Assembly (NCBI GenBank): GCA_052387815.1
Contig: JBQTIU010000039.1
Location: 1-64,000 of the forward strand
DNA: 64,000 nt
From: JBQTIU01 sp052387815
Lineage (GTDB): Bacteria; Pseudomonadota; Alphaproteobacteria; CACIAM-22H2
Direction: 5' to 3'
Position numbers and translations under genes: made by a program. Below are positions 54,614-63,424 of the stretch, one piece after another (positions within the stretch are counted from its first letter, which is position 1; each line of letters begins with the position of its first letter). Under the pieces are notes generated by a model. The model had not been told where the DNA came from. It was given only the letters and a program-made list of their open reading frames with translations, and ran no database searches.

Positions 54614-55866
54614 GCGTCCGGGAACCGGCGCGCCAGACGCGGCAAAGCGAGGTGGGCTTGGCCCGCGTCATCCTTCCTTTGGTCCAGATTCTGACGGGGG
54701 CCGCGCTGGTCGGGCTCGCCTCGGGGTCTCTGTCCGTGCTGATCGGCGTCCGCCTGGCGGCCAGCGGCGCCCCGGGCGTCGTGATCGGCCTCGTGCTGGC
54801 CTGTCACTTCGCGGGATTCATCCTCGGCTGCCGGTTGTGCCCGCAGGCGATCGCCGGTTTGGGACACGTCCGGGCGTTCGGCATTTTCGCGGCCGGCGCC
54901 ACCTGTCTTACCCTGGCGCTGTCGCTGTTTCAGAGCCTGCCGGCCTGGGCGCTCATCAGGGTCGGCACCGGGTTCTGTCTCGCCGGGCTGTTCACGGTGG
55001 TCGAAAGCTGGCTCAACGAGCAGGCGGTCCCCGCTTTCCGCGCTCGCATCTTCGCCGTCTACATGATCGTCGGCTCGGGCGCCGCGGGGCTGGCGCCCTT
55101 GTCCCTCAACCTCGTCGATCCGTTCCGCTACGAACTGTTCGCCGCCATCGCCATCGCCTTCGCGCTGGCGCCCCTATCGGTGGCGCTCACGACCGCTTCC
55201 ATGCCGGCGGCCGGCGGCCGGTCGGGCCTTGGCCTCCTCACCCTGTTCGCGGCCTCGCCGGGCGGCCTGCTGGCCTGTTTCGGCCACGGCCTCGCCAACG
55301 GCGCCCTTTACCAGGTCAGCCCGGTCTATTTCGCGCAACTGGGTTTCGATCACGCGCAGTTGTCGGTGTTCTTGAGCGCCGCGATCGTCGGCGGCGTTGT
55401 GATGCAGATGCCGGTCGGCGTTCTCGCCGATCGCTTCGGGCGCCATCGGCTGCTGTTGGGGCTGACGTTGCTCGCGACAATTCTCACCTTGCCGCTGGCG
55501 CTCGCCTCGGCGCCCTCGTTCGGCTTCGTGCTCGGGCTGGGGATCGCGACCGCGGCGCTGCTGCACCCGTTCTACAGCCTTGGCGTGGCGATCGCCAACG
55601 ACCGGCTGGCGCGTGGCGAGTATGTCGGCGCCGCCGGCGGGCTGCTGCTGGTGTGGGCGGCCGGCGCGGGGCTCGGCCCGATCGCGGCGACCGGCCTCAT
55701 GGACTGGATCGGGCCGAGCGGCCTTTACGTTCACATCGGCGCGACCACGCTCATGCTTGCCGCCATCGTCCTCCACCGTATGCTCGCGCGCGCGGCCGCC
55801 CGCCCCGCCGACGACGGCGTGAGCGGCGCGGGACGGCTGGCGACGCCGCCTTCCTCCCAAGGATAA
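54610..55866 (+). CDS. MFS transporter (YcaD-like)
   Basis: 418 aa, ATG overlapping the previous stop. Twelve hydrophobic segments are visible, with a short cytosolic N-terminus (QTRQSEVGLARV). FTVVESWLNEQAVPAFRARI in helix 4-5 and ADRFGRHRLLLG in the central loop are hallmarks of the YcaD/UMF1-related branch. Substrate not predictable; the operon suggests a modified amino acid or ureide. Confidence 0.85.
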   Translation: MSVREPARQTRQSEVGLARVILPLVQILTGAALVGLASGSLSVLIGVRLAASGAPGVVIGLVLACHFAGFILGCRLCPQAIAGLGHVRAFGIFAAGATCLTLALSLFQSLPAWALIRVGTGFCLAGLFTVVESWLNEQAVPAFRARIFAVYMIVGSGAAGLAPLSLNLVDPFRYELFAAIAIAFALAPLSVALTTASMPAAGGRSGLGLLTLFAASPGGLLACFGHGLANGALYQVSPVYFAQLGFDHAQLSVFLSAAIVGGVVMQMPVGVLADRFGRHRLLLGLTLLATILTLPLALASAPSFGFVLGLGIATAALLHPFYSLGVAIANDRLARGEYVGAAGGLLLVWAAGAGLGPIAATGLMDWIGPSGLYVHIGATTLMLAAIVLHRMLARAAARPADDGVSGAGRLATPPSSQG

Positions 55867-55869
55867 ACG

Positions 55870-56787
55870 ATGGCGCGAATCATTTTTCCCGACTGCACGC
55901 CTTACATGGCCGGCTTCTACGACGCCGAGATGCGGGCCCTCTTGCCCGGCCTCGACCTGCGGGTCGCGCGGCCCGACCCCGAGGAGCTCATCCGCAACCT
56001 CCAGGGCCAGGACGGAGTCCTTCACTTCCAGTCGAAACTGACCGCGCCGATCCTCGCCGCCTGCCCTAGCTTGCGCGTCATCGTCTTCCTCGGCACCGGC
56101 GTGGGCAGCTGGGTCGACCTCGACGCGGCCAGGCGGCGCGGCATCGCCGTGCGCCGGGTGGCGGGCTACGGCGACCGCACGGTCGCCGAGCACGCGATCG
56201 CGCTCGTCTTCGCCGCGGCGCGCAAGATCGCCGCCATGGACCGCGAGCTGCGGGCGGGGGTGTGGCGCGCGGACGCCCTCTACGAGCTCGAGGGCAAGAC
56301 GCTGGGCGTGGTCGGGCTCGGCGGCTGCGGCCGCGAGGTGGCGCGGATGGGCGCGGCCCTCGGCTTCAAGGTCATCGGCTGGAACCGCGGCCCGGTGCCG
56401 CACGACCTGCCCTGCAAGAGCATGGAGCTCGATGCGGTGCTGGCGAAGGCCGATATCGTGTCGCTCCATCTTGGCCTCAACGAGGAGACGGCCGGGATCA
56501 TCGACCGCAGGCGTCTTTCGCTGCTCAAGCCCGGCGCGATCTTCATCAATACGGCGCGTGGCGGACTGGTGGACGAGGCGGCGCTGGTCGCGCTGCTCGA
56601 GGACGGGCGCATCGCTGCCGGCCTCGACGTCTTCCGCGAAGAGCCGCTGCCCGCTGGCCATCCCCTGACCCGGCTTGCCAATGTCACGCTGTCGGCTCAT
56701 TCGGCGTGGATGAGTCCGGAGGCCGGGCGGCGGCTGTTGCGCCTCGGCCTCGAGACGATGTGCGAGGAAGTCGCCGCGCTCGGCTGA
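55870..56787 (+). CDS. D-isomer 2-hydroxyacid dehydrogenase
   Basis: 305 aa. The NAD domain has GKTLGVVGLGGCGREVARMG and VSLHLGLNEETAGIIDRRRL. The catalytic set is Arg in FINTARGGLVDEAALV, Glu in LDVFREEPLPAGHPL and His in TLSAHSAWMSPEA. It interconverts 2-oxoacids and D-2-hydroxyacids with NAD(P)H. After a D-amino acid is oxidised to a 2-oxoacid, this enzyme could reduce it; that is an inference from the operon order. It starts three bases after the MFS stop. Confidence 0.9.
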   Translation: MARIIFPDCTPYMAGFYDAEMRALLPGLDLRVARPDPEELIRNLQGQDGVLHFQSKLTAPILAACPSLRVIVFLGTGVGSWVDLDAARRRGIAVRRVAGYGDRTVAEHAIALVFAAARKIAAMDRELRAGVWRADALYELEGKTLGVVGLGGCGREVARMGAALGFKVIGWNRGPVPHDLPCKSMELDAVLAKADIVSLHLGLNEETAGIIDRRRLSLLKPGAIFINTARGGLVDEAALVALLEDGRIAAGLDVFREEPLPAGHPLTRLANVTLSAHSAWMSPEAGRRLLRLGLETMCEEVAALG

Positions 56788-56868
56788 GCGCGGGGAGGTG
56801 GCGTGGCCATGGGTCGTCTGGTAGGTTCGGGCGAGCGGCCGATGCCGCGATTTCCAGGAGCGAACGAC

Positions 56869-57942
56869 ATGGCAGCCAAGACCAAGCGCAAGACGAGGAG
56901 TCCGAAGAAGCTGGGTTTGCTGGAGCGGCTCGCCGCCGGTCCGGTCATCTGCGCCGAGGGGTATCTCTTCGAGCTGGAGCGGCGCGGGTACTTGCAGGCC
57001 GGCGCCTTCGTGCCCGAGGTCCTGGTCGAGCACCCGGAAGTGGTCGCCCAGCTCCATCGCGATCTCGTGCATGCCGGCTCGGACGTGGTCGAGGCCCTCA
57101 CCTATTACGCCCATCGCGAGAAGCTGCGCATCGTCGGCCGCGAGAAGGACCTCGAACGGATGAACCGCCAGGCCTTGCGCATCGCCAAGAAGGTGGCGCG
57201 CGAGTCGGGCGCCCTGTTGGCCGGCGATATCTGCAACACCAATATCTACGAGCCCGACAACAAGGCATCGGCGAGGGCGGTGCGCCGCATGTTCGAGGAG
57301 CAGGTCGGCTGGGCGGCCGAGGCGCGCGTCGATTTCATCATCGCCGAGACCATCTCGTTCGCCGGCGAGGCGCTGATCGCCCTCGACGTCATCAAGCGGG
57401 CGGGCCTGCCGGCGGTGGTCACGATGGCCATGCACCGGGACGACGTCACGCGCGAGAACTGGACCATCGGCGAAGCCGCCAAGCGCCTCGAGGCGGCGGG
57501 CGCCGATGTCGTCGGTCTCAACTGCATTCGCGGGCCCAACACCATGATGCCGCTCCTCAAGGAGATGCGCGCCGCGGTCAAGTGCCACCTCGCCGCCTTG
57601 CCGGTCCCCTACCGCACCACCGCGAGCGAGCCGACCTTCCAGTCGCTGAGCGACGCCGCGTGGACCGGATTCCCCAACGCGCGCCCGTTCCCCACCGCGC
57701 TCGATCCGTTCGTGTGCAACCGTTACGAGATCGCGGCCTTCGCCGCGCAGGCGCTGGACTTGGGCGTGCGTTACCTCGGGGTGTGCTGCGGGGCGGGGCC
57801 GCATCATATCCGCAGCCTGGCCGAAGCGCTCGGCCGCCGCCCGCCGGCCAGCCGCTACTCGGCCGACATGTCGAAGCACGCCTACTACGGCACCGACAAG
57901 AGCCTCAAGAAGATCAACGTCGAGTACGCAGGCCGGCTGTGA
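56869..57942 (+). CDS. Homocysteine S-methyltransferase (BHMT-like)
   Basis: 357 aa from ATG 56869 with AGGAG eight bases upstream; an earlier ATG at 56803 lacks conservation. The Zn ligands are Cys219 (VVGLNCIRGP) and Cys306-Cys307 (YLGVCCGAGPHHI), as in betaine-homocysteine methyltransferase. ICAEGYLFELERRGYLQAGA, DVVEALTYYAHREKLRIVG and the NTNIYEP segment fit the barrel. The basic N-terminal 15 residues are not conserved. It moves a methyl group from a betaine or sulfonium donor to homocysteine, giving methionine. The donor is unknown, but glycine betaine or a DMSP-like compound fits the DddP-like neighbour. Confidence 0.87.
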   Translation: MAAKTKRKTRSPKKLGLLERLAAGPVICAEGYLFELERRGYLQAGAFVPEVLVEHPEVVAQLHRDLVHAGSDVVEALTYYAHREKLRIVGREKDLERMNRQALRIAKKVARESGALLAGDICNTNIYEPDNKASARAVRRMFEEQVGWAAEARVDFIIAETISFAGEALIALDVIKRAGLPAVVTMAMHRDDVTRENWTIGEAAKRLEAAGADVVGLNCIRGPNTMMPLLKEMRAAVKCHLAALPVPYRTTASEPTFQSLSDAAWTGFPNARPFPTALDPFVCNRYEIAAFAAQALDLGVRYLGVCCGAGPHHIRSLAEALGRRPPASRYSADMSKHAYYGTDKSLKKINVEYAGRL

Positions 57943-58022
57943 CGCAAGCATGCCGCCCATGGCCGAAGCCTATCGCCGCCCGCCCGGTTGTGCGGCCAGG
58001 CGGGGCGCGGGTCTTCTTCGCC

Positions 58023-58667
58023 CTAATTGGGATCGCCCGTCATCGCGAAATGGCGGGCCACGTACTCGATCAAGAGGCCGACGCAACGCTCGATGTCGTT
58101 GGCGACGGTGTCGACCACGAGGGCGGGTTCATCGGGCGGTTCGTAGGGCGCCGAAATGCCGGTGAAGTCGCCGATCAGGCCGGCGCGGGCCCGCTTGTAC
58201 AGGCCCTTGGGGTCGCGCGCCTCGCAGGTGGCGAGATCGGCCTTGATATAGACCTCGTGGAACGGGCCGCCGGCGGCCTTGCGCGCGCCGGCGCGATCGG
58301 ACCGGTAGGGCGAGATGAAGGCGGCGATGACGACCAGCCCGGCGGCCGCCATGAGGGCCGCCACCTCGCCGGCGCGCCGGATGTTCTCGGCGCGGTCCCC
58401 GGGCGTGAAGCCGAGATCGGCGTTGAGGCCGCAGCGCAGATTGTCGCCGTCGAGCACGTAGACCTGATAGCCGATGTCGAATAGCCGGCGCTCGAGCTCG
58501 ATCGCCAGCGTCGACTTGCCCGCGCCCGGCAGGCCGGTGAACCAGATCACGCCGCCCATATGGCGGTTGCGGCCCCGGCGCGCCTCGGCGGCGACGCGGT
58601 GCGCGACCGGCTCCCTCCTGGCCCGGGGCACGTTCATGAGATGCCGCCGGTCGGCATTGCCGGTCAT
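58023..58667 (-). CDS. cysC: Adenylylsulfate kinase
   Basis: 214 aa. Walker A is FTGLPGAGKST (about residues 43-53), followed by YVLDGDNLRCGLNADLGFTP, AENIRRAGEVAALM, FISPYRSDRAGARK and GLYKRARAGLIGDFTGISAP-YEPP. All match APS kinase, which phosphorylates adenylylsulfate to PAPS. The N-terminal 35 residues are basic and look like a linker, perhaps the trace of a former fusion with CysN. Directly upstream, with ATGA overlap, lies a cysD remnant, so the sulfurylase genes that should accompany it are missing here. Confidence 0.9.
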   Translation of the reverse strand: MTGNADRRHLMNVPRARREPVAHRVAAEARRGRNRHMGGVIWFTGLPGAGKSTLAIELERRLFDIGYQVYVLDGDNLRCGLNADLGFTPGDRAENIRRAGEVAALMAAAGLVVIAAFISPYRSDRAGARKAAGGPFHEVYIKADLATCEARDPKGLYKRARAGLIGDFTGISAPYEPPDEPALVVDTVANDIERCVGLLIEYVARHFAMTGDPN

Positions 58668-58762
58668 GGCGAGCCTCCCCTGCCGGCGATATCGGCGCGG
58701 CCGAACAAGGCCTCGCGCAGGATGTAGACGCTCTGGCTTTCGAGGCGGTCGAGAACGGTCAC
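58664..58762 (-). pseudogene. 5' remnant of cysD (sulfate adenylyltransferase subunit 2)
   Basis: A GTG-started 32-codon frame whose first 18 residues, VTVLDRLESQSVYILREA, match the CysD N-terminus (H-L-D-R-L-E-x-x-S-I-x-I-x-R-E). The usual continuation with a PP-loop Ser-Gly-G-K-D-S motif is missing, and LFGRADIAGRGGSP runs to a stop that overlaps the cysC ATG. The deletion took most of cysD, and cysN is absent too. Confidence 0.6.
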
Positions 58763-58877
58763 GGATCGGCCCGGCCCGACGCGCAGGCCCCCTCGCTGTA
58801 GGGGTGGGGCAACCGCTCCGCCGGTCCGTGACCCGCCCCTACGAACTGCCAACGCCATGTCCCCGGTAGCGGCGGGG

Positions 58878-59414
58878 TTACGACCCGCCCGTTTCGAACC
58901 CGCGTCGCGCAATGCCGCGGGCGATCTCGATCGCGGGCGGCTTCACAAGCGTCTGGTAGACGACGCAGTAGCGCTCGGTCAGTTTCATCAGGCCCTCGAG
59001 GCGCTCGGGCTCGGCGTCGGTGTCGAGATCGAAGCGCAAGCGGATCGCCCGGAAACCGACTGGGGCCTCCCTGCTCACCCCCAGCGTGCCGCGAAAATCG
59101 AGATCGCCCTCGGCGGTGACGGTGCCGCCGCGGATTCGGATGTCGAGCGCGGTCGCCACCGCCCGCAGGGTCACCCCGGCGCACGCCACCAGCGCTTCCA
59201 GCAGCATGTCGCCCGAACAGGCCTGGAGCCCGCTGCCACCGGTCGCCGGGTGCAGGCCCGCCGCGATGAGCGCGCGCCCGGTGTCCACCTTGCAGGCGAT
59301 GCCCGCGGCGTCGAGCTCGCCCCGCGCCCGCAAGGTGATGAGCGCGGCCTCGGGCCGTTCCTTGTAGCGCGCCTTCAAGGGCGCCTGCAGCGTGCGCAGG
59401 TCATCGGCGTTCAT
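58878..59414 (-). CDS. OsmC-like protein
   Basis: 178 aa from ATG 59414. ATGGSGLQACSGDMLLEALV-ACAGVTLRAVA holds the two Cys residues typical of the OsmC/Ohr fold, of which one is usually the peroxidatic Cys. The flanking beta region RAIRLRFDLDTDAEPERLEG and LTERYCVVYQTLVKPPAIEI fits the family, and there is a third Cys in that last segment. OsmC proteins reduce organic hydroperoxides. It is a separate gene between the cys remnant and the Ldh2-type dehydrogenase. Confidence 0.85.
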   Translation of the reverse strand: MNADDLRTLQAPLKARYKERPEAALITLRARGELDAAGIACKVDTGRALIAAGLHPATGGSGLQACSGDMLLEALVACAGVTLRAVATALDIRIRGGTVTAEGDLDFRGTLGVSREAPVGFRAIRLRFDLDTDAEPERLEGLMKLTERYCVVYQTLVKPPAIEIARGIARRGFETGGS

Positions 59415-59471
59415 GGGCGGACCTTTCAAGGCGCGGGGCCTCGACCTTAGCATACGCGCCGGCCGCCGACC

Positions 59472-60548
59472 TCAAGCGCCCGCCACGACGCGCTCGAGCG
59501 CGTCGCCGTCGAGCCCGAGCGATGCCGCCGCGGCGCGGATCTGGCCCCAGGTCGTATCGTCGATCGGGATACCGGTTCGCGTCCGCTCGTCTCGACTCAT
59601 CCGCTCGGGCTCGCCCGGCACCAGGACGGGAAGATCCGAATCGGCCGGGGGCGAGGCCTTGACGTACGCGACCATCGCCGCGATTTCCCGCCGCATGAAC
59701 TCGGCGGTCCCGAGATGGCCGGGATCGACCACGAAACACAGCATGTTGTTGATGAGCCGCTGGCCGCGCTCGTGCTCGGGCTGGATCGTCCCGCCGCCGG
59801 CCACGGCCCCGGCCAGCAGCCCGCAGATGAGCGCCAGCCCGTAACCCTTGTGCAACCCGAAGGCCAGGATCGCGCCCTGCCGGTCGGCCGCGAACATGAC
59901 CGCGGGATCGGTGCTCGGCCGCCCGCCCGCATCGAGGACCACGCCCGGGGGCAGCCGCTCGCCGTTGTTCATCGCCACCCGCACCTTGCCGAGCGCCATC
60001 ACGCTGGTCGCAAAATCGAGGACCAGCGGCCGGCCGTCGGCCCCGGGCAGCGCGCAGCAAAACGGATCGGTGCCGAAGCGCGCGTCGGTGCCGCGATAGG
60101 GGGCGACCAGCGGGTCGTGCCCGATGACGTTGACGAAATGCACCGAAACCAGGCCGGCCGCGGCGCACAGCTCGCCGTAGGCCCCGACGCGGCCGATATG
60201 GAAGGCGTTGCGCAGCGCGAGGAGCGCGACTCCCGCTTGCTTCGCGCGCGCGATACCGAGCAGGACCGCCTGGCGCGCCACCACTTGGCCGAGCCCGCCT
60301 TGCCCGTCGACCACCAGCACCGACCCGCTGTCGCGCAGCACCTTCGCCTGGGCCTTGGGATCGAGCCAGCCGAAGCGGATCGCCGCCACGTAGCGCGGCA
60401 GCATGCCCACCCCGTGGCTGTCATGGCCGAGCAGGTTCGCATCGACGAGGTGATCGGCGACCAGCGCGGCATCGCCGGGGGCGGCGCCGGCGCGCTCGCA
60501 CATCGAGCGGACCAGGTCGCGCAGTCGCAGGTGCGGGATGTGGATCAT
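59472..60548 (-). CDS. Malate/L-lactate dehydrogenase family (Ldh2/YlbC-type) oxidoreductase
   Basis: 358 aa. The family has its own NAD(P) fold unlike the classical Rossmann: ANLLGHDSHGVGMLPRYVAA holds the catalytic His, VDGQGGLGQVVARQAVLLGI and LRNAFHIGRVGAYGELCAAA follow, and VAPYRGTDARFGTDPFCCAL is the cofactor site. GLHKGYGLALICGLLAGAVA is a late signature. It reduces 2-oxoacids to L-2-hydroxyacids (malate, ureidoglycolate, sulfolactate and others). Ureidoglycolate dehydrogenase belongs here, so a link to the ureide genes is possible. Confidence 0.88.
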   Translation of the reverse strand: MIHIPHLRLRDLVRSMCERAGAAPGDAALVADHLVDANLLGHDSHGVGMLPRYVAAIRFGWLDPKAQAKVLRDSGSVLVVDGQGGLGQVVARQAVLLGIARAKQAGVALLALRNAFHIGRVGAYGELCAAAGLVSVHFVNVIGHDPLVAPYRGTDARFGTDPFCCALPGADGRPLVLDFATSVMALGKVRVAMNNGERLPPGVVLDAGGRPSTDPAVMFAADRQGAILAFGLHKGYGLALICGLLAGAVAGGGTIQPEHERGQRLINNMLCFVVDPGHLGTAEFMRREIAAMVAYVKASPPADSDLPVLVPGEPERMSRDERTRTGIPIDDTTWGQIRAAAASLGLDGDALERVVAGA

Positions 60549-60900
60549 GGCTTATGCGCCGGCGAGCGGCCGGTCCGATGGGTCGGGACCGCGGTTTCGG
60601 GACGGGGTCGAAGCGCTATCCCCCGGCGCGATCGCGCGGCCTTGTGCCGGAACCGCCGCCTCGCGTCAAGGGGCCGCGTGCGGCCGGGTGATGACGCCGG
60701 CATGGTCGGCGCGAGCGCCGATCCTGGACGATGCCGCGTCACCAGGTCGCCGAGGGCGCCAAGATGCGCGACCGCGTTGACAGGAGGCACCGGGAGGTGT
60801 GTCCTGTGGAGTGGCGAACCGAAACCACGGGTGACGCATCGACGCGATCGCGTGCCGATTGTGCCTCTACGTTGCCACCCGCTTCCCGGAGTGCCGCGCC
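60549..60900. other. Gap without recognisable gene
   Basis: 352 bases between the Ldh2-type gene and hlyU-like gene. Short open frames exist on both strands but none has a family match. TTGACA occurs at 60777-60782 without a good -10. The promoters of both divergent genes should be here. Confidence 0.5.
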
Positions 60901-61206
60901 ATGGGATCCAAATTGACCGAATTCCTGCGTCGTCTCGTCAACCCCAAGCAGGGCGAAGCGTCTCGTCCGGAACCCGTTGCGGCGGTCGAATACAACGGAT
61001 ACTCGATCCGTCCCACGCCCCGCCGGCAAGGATCGGAGTGGCTGACGGCGGGCGTCATCGCCAAGCAGTTCCCGGACGGCGTCAAGGAACACCAGTTCAT
61101 CCGGGTGGACACGCACGCCAACCAGGCCGACGCCGCCAACTTCTCCATTTACAAAGCCAAGCAGATCATCGACGAGCAGGGCGACAAGATGTTCCGCACC
61201 GGCTAG
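60901..61206 (+). CDS. HlyU family transcriptional activator-like protein
   Basis: 101 aa from ATG 60901. The conserved core is VEYNGYSIRPTPRRQGSEWL, TAGVIAKQF and KEHQFIRVDTHANQADAANF, closing with KAKQIIDEQGDKMF, the usual HlyU end. Alphaproteobacterial HlyU proteins are small and lack a classic HTH; the name comes from the Vibrio haemolysin activator. The first 25 residues (LTEFLRRLVNPKQGEA) are an amphipathic helix. It is a lone gene. A hairpin CCGCCCC/GGGGCGG follows at about 61239-61253. Confidence 0.85.
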   Translation: MGSKLTEFLRRLVNPKQGEASRPEPVAAVEYNGYSIRPTPRRQGSEWLTAGVIAKQFPDGVKEHQFIRVDTHANQADAANFSIYKAKQIIDEQGDKMFRTG

Positions 61207-61355
61207 CCGCGGAATTTCGACCGCAGCATCCCGCCGTTCCGCCCCGGGGGCGGTTGGAGAACCGCCGTATTCCGCCGTTTCCGAACGCGCCAGAAAGCAC
61301 CAAGAAATCGCGACCTTCCACCGCCGAATTTTCGTCCCAGCGCTTGACGGAAAAA

Positions 61356-61432
<77 letters not shown>

Positions 61433-61462
61433 AGGGGGTGCTGGAACCGGGCTCGCCGCTTA

Positions 61463-61490
61463 TAGATAAAACGCCGTCCGGTGTCCACAA
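61463..61490 (-). promoter_or_regulatory. Putative promoter of tRNA-Phe
   Basis: On the minus strand TTGTGG (61490-61485), a 16-base spacer and TATCTA (61468-61463) precede the tRNA by about 32 bases. This is a plausible sigma-70 type promoter giving a short leader. Confidence 0.45.
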
Positions 61491-61640
61491 CCGGCGCCGT
61501 CGGCCCTTCGCTTCCGGCCCGGCGCCGATCTCGGCGAGCAAGTAGGTTCATGGCCTTGGCCGAGACCCGCGCGATGACCAGCGCGGCGCCGGTATCGCGT
61601 CCAGCCGGTAGGATCCGAAAAACGGTTGGCGCCCGGCCGC

Positions 61641-62390
61641 TCACGCGCCGCCGTTGACCGACAGGACCTGGCCGGTGACGTAGCCGGCGTAGTCCGAGGC
61701 CAGGAACAGGACCGCCGCGGCGATGTCTTCGGGCGTGCCGAGGCGCCGGAGCGCGATGCCCTCGATCAGCTTCTTCTGGCCTTCGGGGCCATAGCTCTGC
61801 CATTGCCGTTCGCTGGCGGGGTTCGAGCGCACGAACCCCGGCGCGACCGAGTTGACCGTGATCCCGAACCGGCCCAGCTCGTGGGCGAGCTGCCTGGTCA
61901 ACCCGACCAGCGCGTGCTTGGCCGCGGCGTAGCCCTGGATGCCGGTGAGGCTGACGCCAAGCCCCGCCCGGCTGGCAATATTGACGATTCGGCCCGCGTT
62001 CTGCGCCTGCATCGCCGGCGCCACCGCCTGGCTGAAATAGAACGCGCCGTTGACGTTGATATCGAACAGCACCTTCCATTCGGCCTCGGTCACGGTTTCG
62101 AGCGGACGGCCCACTTGGCCGGCGACGCCGCCGGCATTGCTGACCAGCACGTCGATGCGCCCGGTCGCCGCTTTGACCGCTTCGACGAAGGCGAATACGG
62201 CGTCGCGCCTGCCGACGTCGACGACACGCCAGTGGATGCGCATGCCCGCGGTCTCCTTCATCTCCGCTTCCGCGAGATCGCAGATCCACACCGAAGCGCC
62301 GCGGTCGGCGAAGGCGTTGGCGATGGCGCGGCCCAACCCGTGCCCGCCGCCGGTGACGATGACCGTCTTGCCCGGAAACTCGATCAGCAT
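61641..62390 (-). CDS. SDR family oxidoreductase
   Basis: 249 aa from ATG 62390. VIVTGGGHGLGRAIANAFAD binds the cofactor, with Asp in WICDLAEA favouring NAD. NAGG, the catalytic Ser in IVNIASRAGLG and the YAAAK active-site pair are all intact, and the C-terminus reads VTGQVLSVNGGA. It reads as a functional 3-oxoacyl or sugar-alcohol dehydrogenase, in contrast to the SDR at 27432. It overlaps the upstream ketopantoate-reductase-like gene by seven bases, so the two are coupled. Confidence 0.9.
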   Translation of the reverse strand: MLIEFPGKTVIVTGGGHGLGRAIANAFADRGASVWICDLAEAEMKETAGMRIHWRVVDVGRRDAVFAFVEAVKAATGRIDVLVSNAGGVAGQVGRPLETVTEAEWKVLFDINVNGAFYFSQAVAPAMQAQNAGRIVNIASRAGLGVSLTGIQGYAAAKHALVGLTRQLAHELGRFGITVNSVAPGFVRSNPASERQWQSYGPEGQKKLIEGIALRRLGTPEDIAAAVLFLASDYAGYVTGQVLSVNGGA

Positions 62391-63424
62391 GCGTTCGCCG
62401 TTTCCAGCAGCGCGTCCAGGGTCGCCCAGGCGAGCGGCCGGCGCCCGTCCTCGATGTCGTGGATCAGCCCCACCAGCCGTTCCAGGGTCGGTGTCGCGAC
62501 GCCCACCTCGCGGCCGAGGGTGGCGACGATCGCGATTTGCGCATCGACCTCGGTCTTGCGCTTGCGCACCGCCAGGTCGCGCCAGATGCCGCTGTGCGAC
62601 TTCGCCGAGTTGCGGTTGTGCGCGACCATGGCGTCGATGGACGCTTGCGAGGCGGCGCGGGATGCCTCGGGCATGAAGGCTGCCGGCTCGAAGCCGTTGA
62701 ACCCCTCGCAAGCCACGCCCTTGGCGCGCGCGACGCGCATGACCTCTTCGCCCAGGCGCCGATGGACGGGATAGTACTGGGGAGCGGCGAGGGCGTCGGC
62801 GATCGATTTGCCGGTGAGAGCGGTGGCGAACAACTGCGCGCCGTAGCCGAGCTTGCCCCACAGATAGCCCCAGATGTTGTCGGTCAGCACCGCGTTGGGT
62901 TCGAACACCTTGAGCAGCGCGTGGACCGCCTGGACACGCTCGGTCGTCCTGCCGTCGAGCTCGCCGACCACGACTGCGCCGCGCCCGCCAAACATCACCC
63001 GCCCCGGCGCCGTCCAATCGGCGCCGAAATTGACGAAGCAGCCGATCGTGCGCGCCGCGCCCACCGCACGCGCGATGGCGATTTCATTGAGCCCGTTCTG
63101 CGCCGACAGCACGTAGCCGTCGGCGGCCAGATGCGGGGCCAGCGCCGCCACGGCCTCCTCGGTGTGATGCGCTTTCACCGCCAACACGATGCGCCGGTAC
63201 GTTCCCGCGACCTCCTGGGGCAGGACCGCCTTGGCGGCAACGGTGAAGTTGTCGATCGGGCCTTCGATGGCGAGACCGGTGGCGTTCATCGCCGCGACGT
63301 GATCGGCGGCCTTGTCGACATGGATCGTGTCGTGCCCGGCGCGCGTCAGGTACGCGCCGAGCGTGCCGCCGACGGCGCCGGCGCCCCAGATCAGGATCGG
63401 ATCGCGCGCCGCCGTCCCGCTCAT
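62384..63424 (-). CDS. Ketopantoate reductase (PanE/ApbA)-like protein
   Basis: 346 aa from ATG 63424, overlapping the creatininase-frame stop (ATGA). The N-terminal ILIWGAGAVGGTLGAYLTRA binds NADP, IVLAVKAHHTEEAVAALAPH and LSAQNGLNEIAIARAVGA follow, and the catalytic Lys lies in IWGYLWGKLGYGAQLFATAL. The C-terminal region has SHSGIWRDLAVRKRKTEVDA, with the family Glu. True PanE is about 300 aa, and this is an extended relative often found in catabolic operons. It probably reduces another branched 2-oxoacid. Confidence 0.85.
   Translation of the reverse strand: MSGTAARDPILIWGAGAVGGTLGAYLTRAGHDTIHVDKAADHVAAMNATGLAIEGPIDNFTVAAKAVLPQEVAGTYRRIVLAVKAHHTEEAVAALAPHLAADGYVLSAQNGLNEIAIARAVGAARTIGCFVNFGADWTAPGRVMFGGRGAVVVGELDGRTTERVQAVHALLKVFEPNAVLTDNIWGYLWGKLGYGAQLFATALTGKSIADALAAPQYYPVHRRLGEEVMRVARAKGVACEGFNGFEPAAFMPEASRAASQASIDAMVAHNRNSAKSHSGIWRDLAVRKRKTEVDAQIAIVATLGREVGVATPTLERLVGLIHDIEDGRRPLAWATLDALLETANAC

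Noticed and set aside
61239..61253. CCGCCCC/GGGGCGG hairpin after the hlyU-like gene as a terminator
   Set aside because: The loop is too tight and no T-run follows, so intrinsic termination is not supported.
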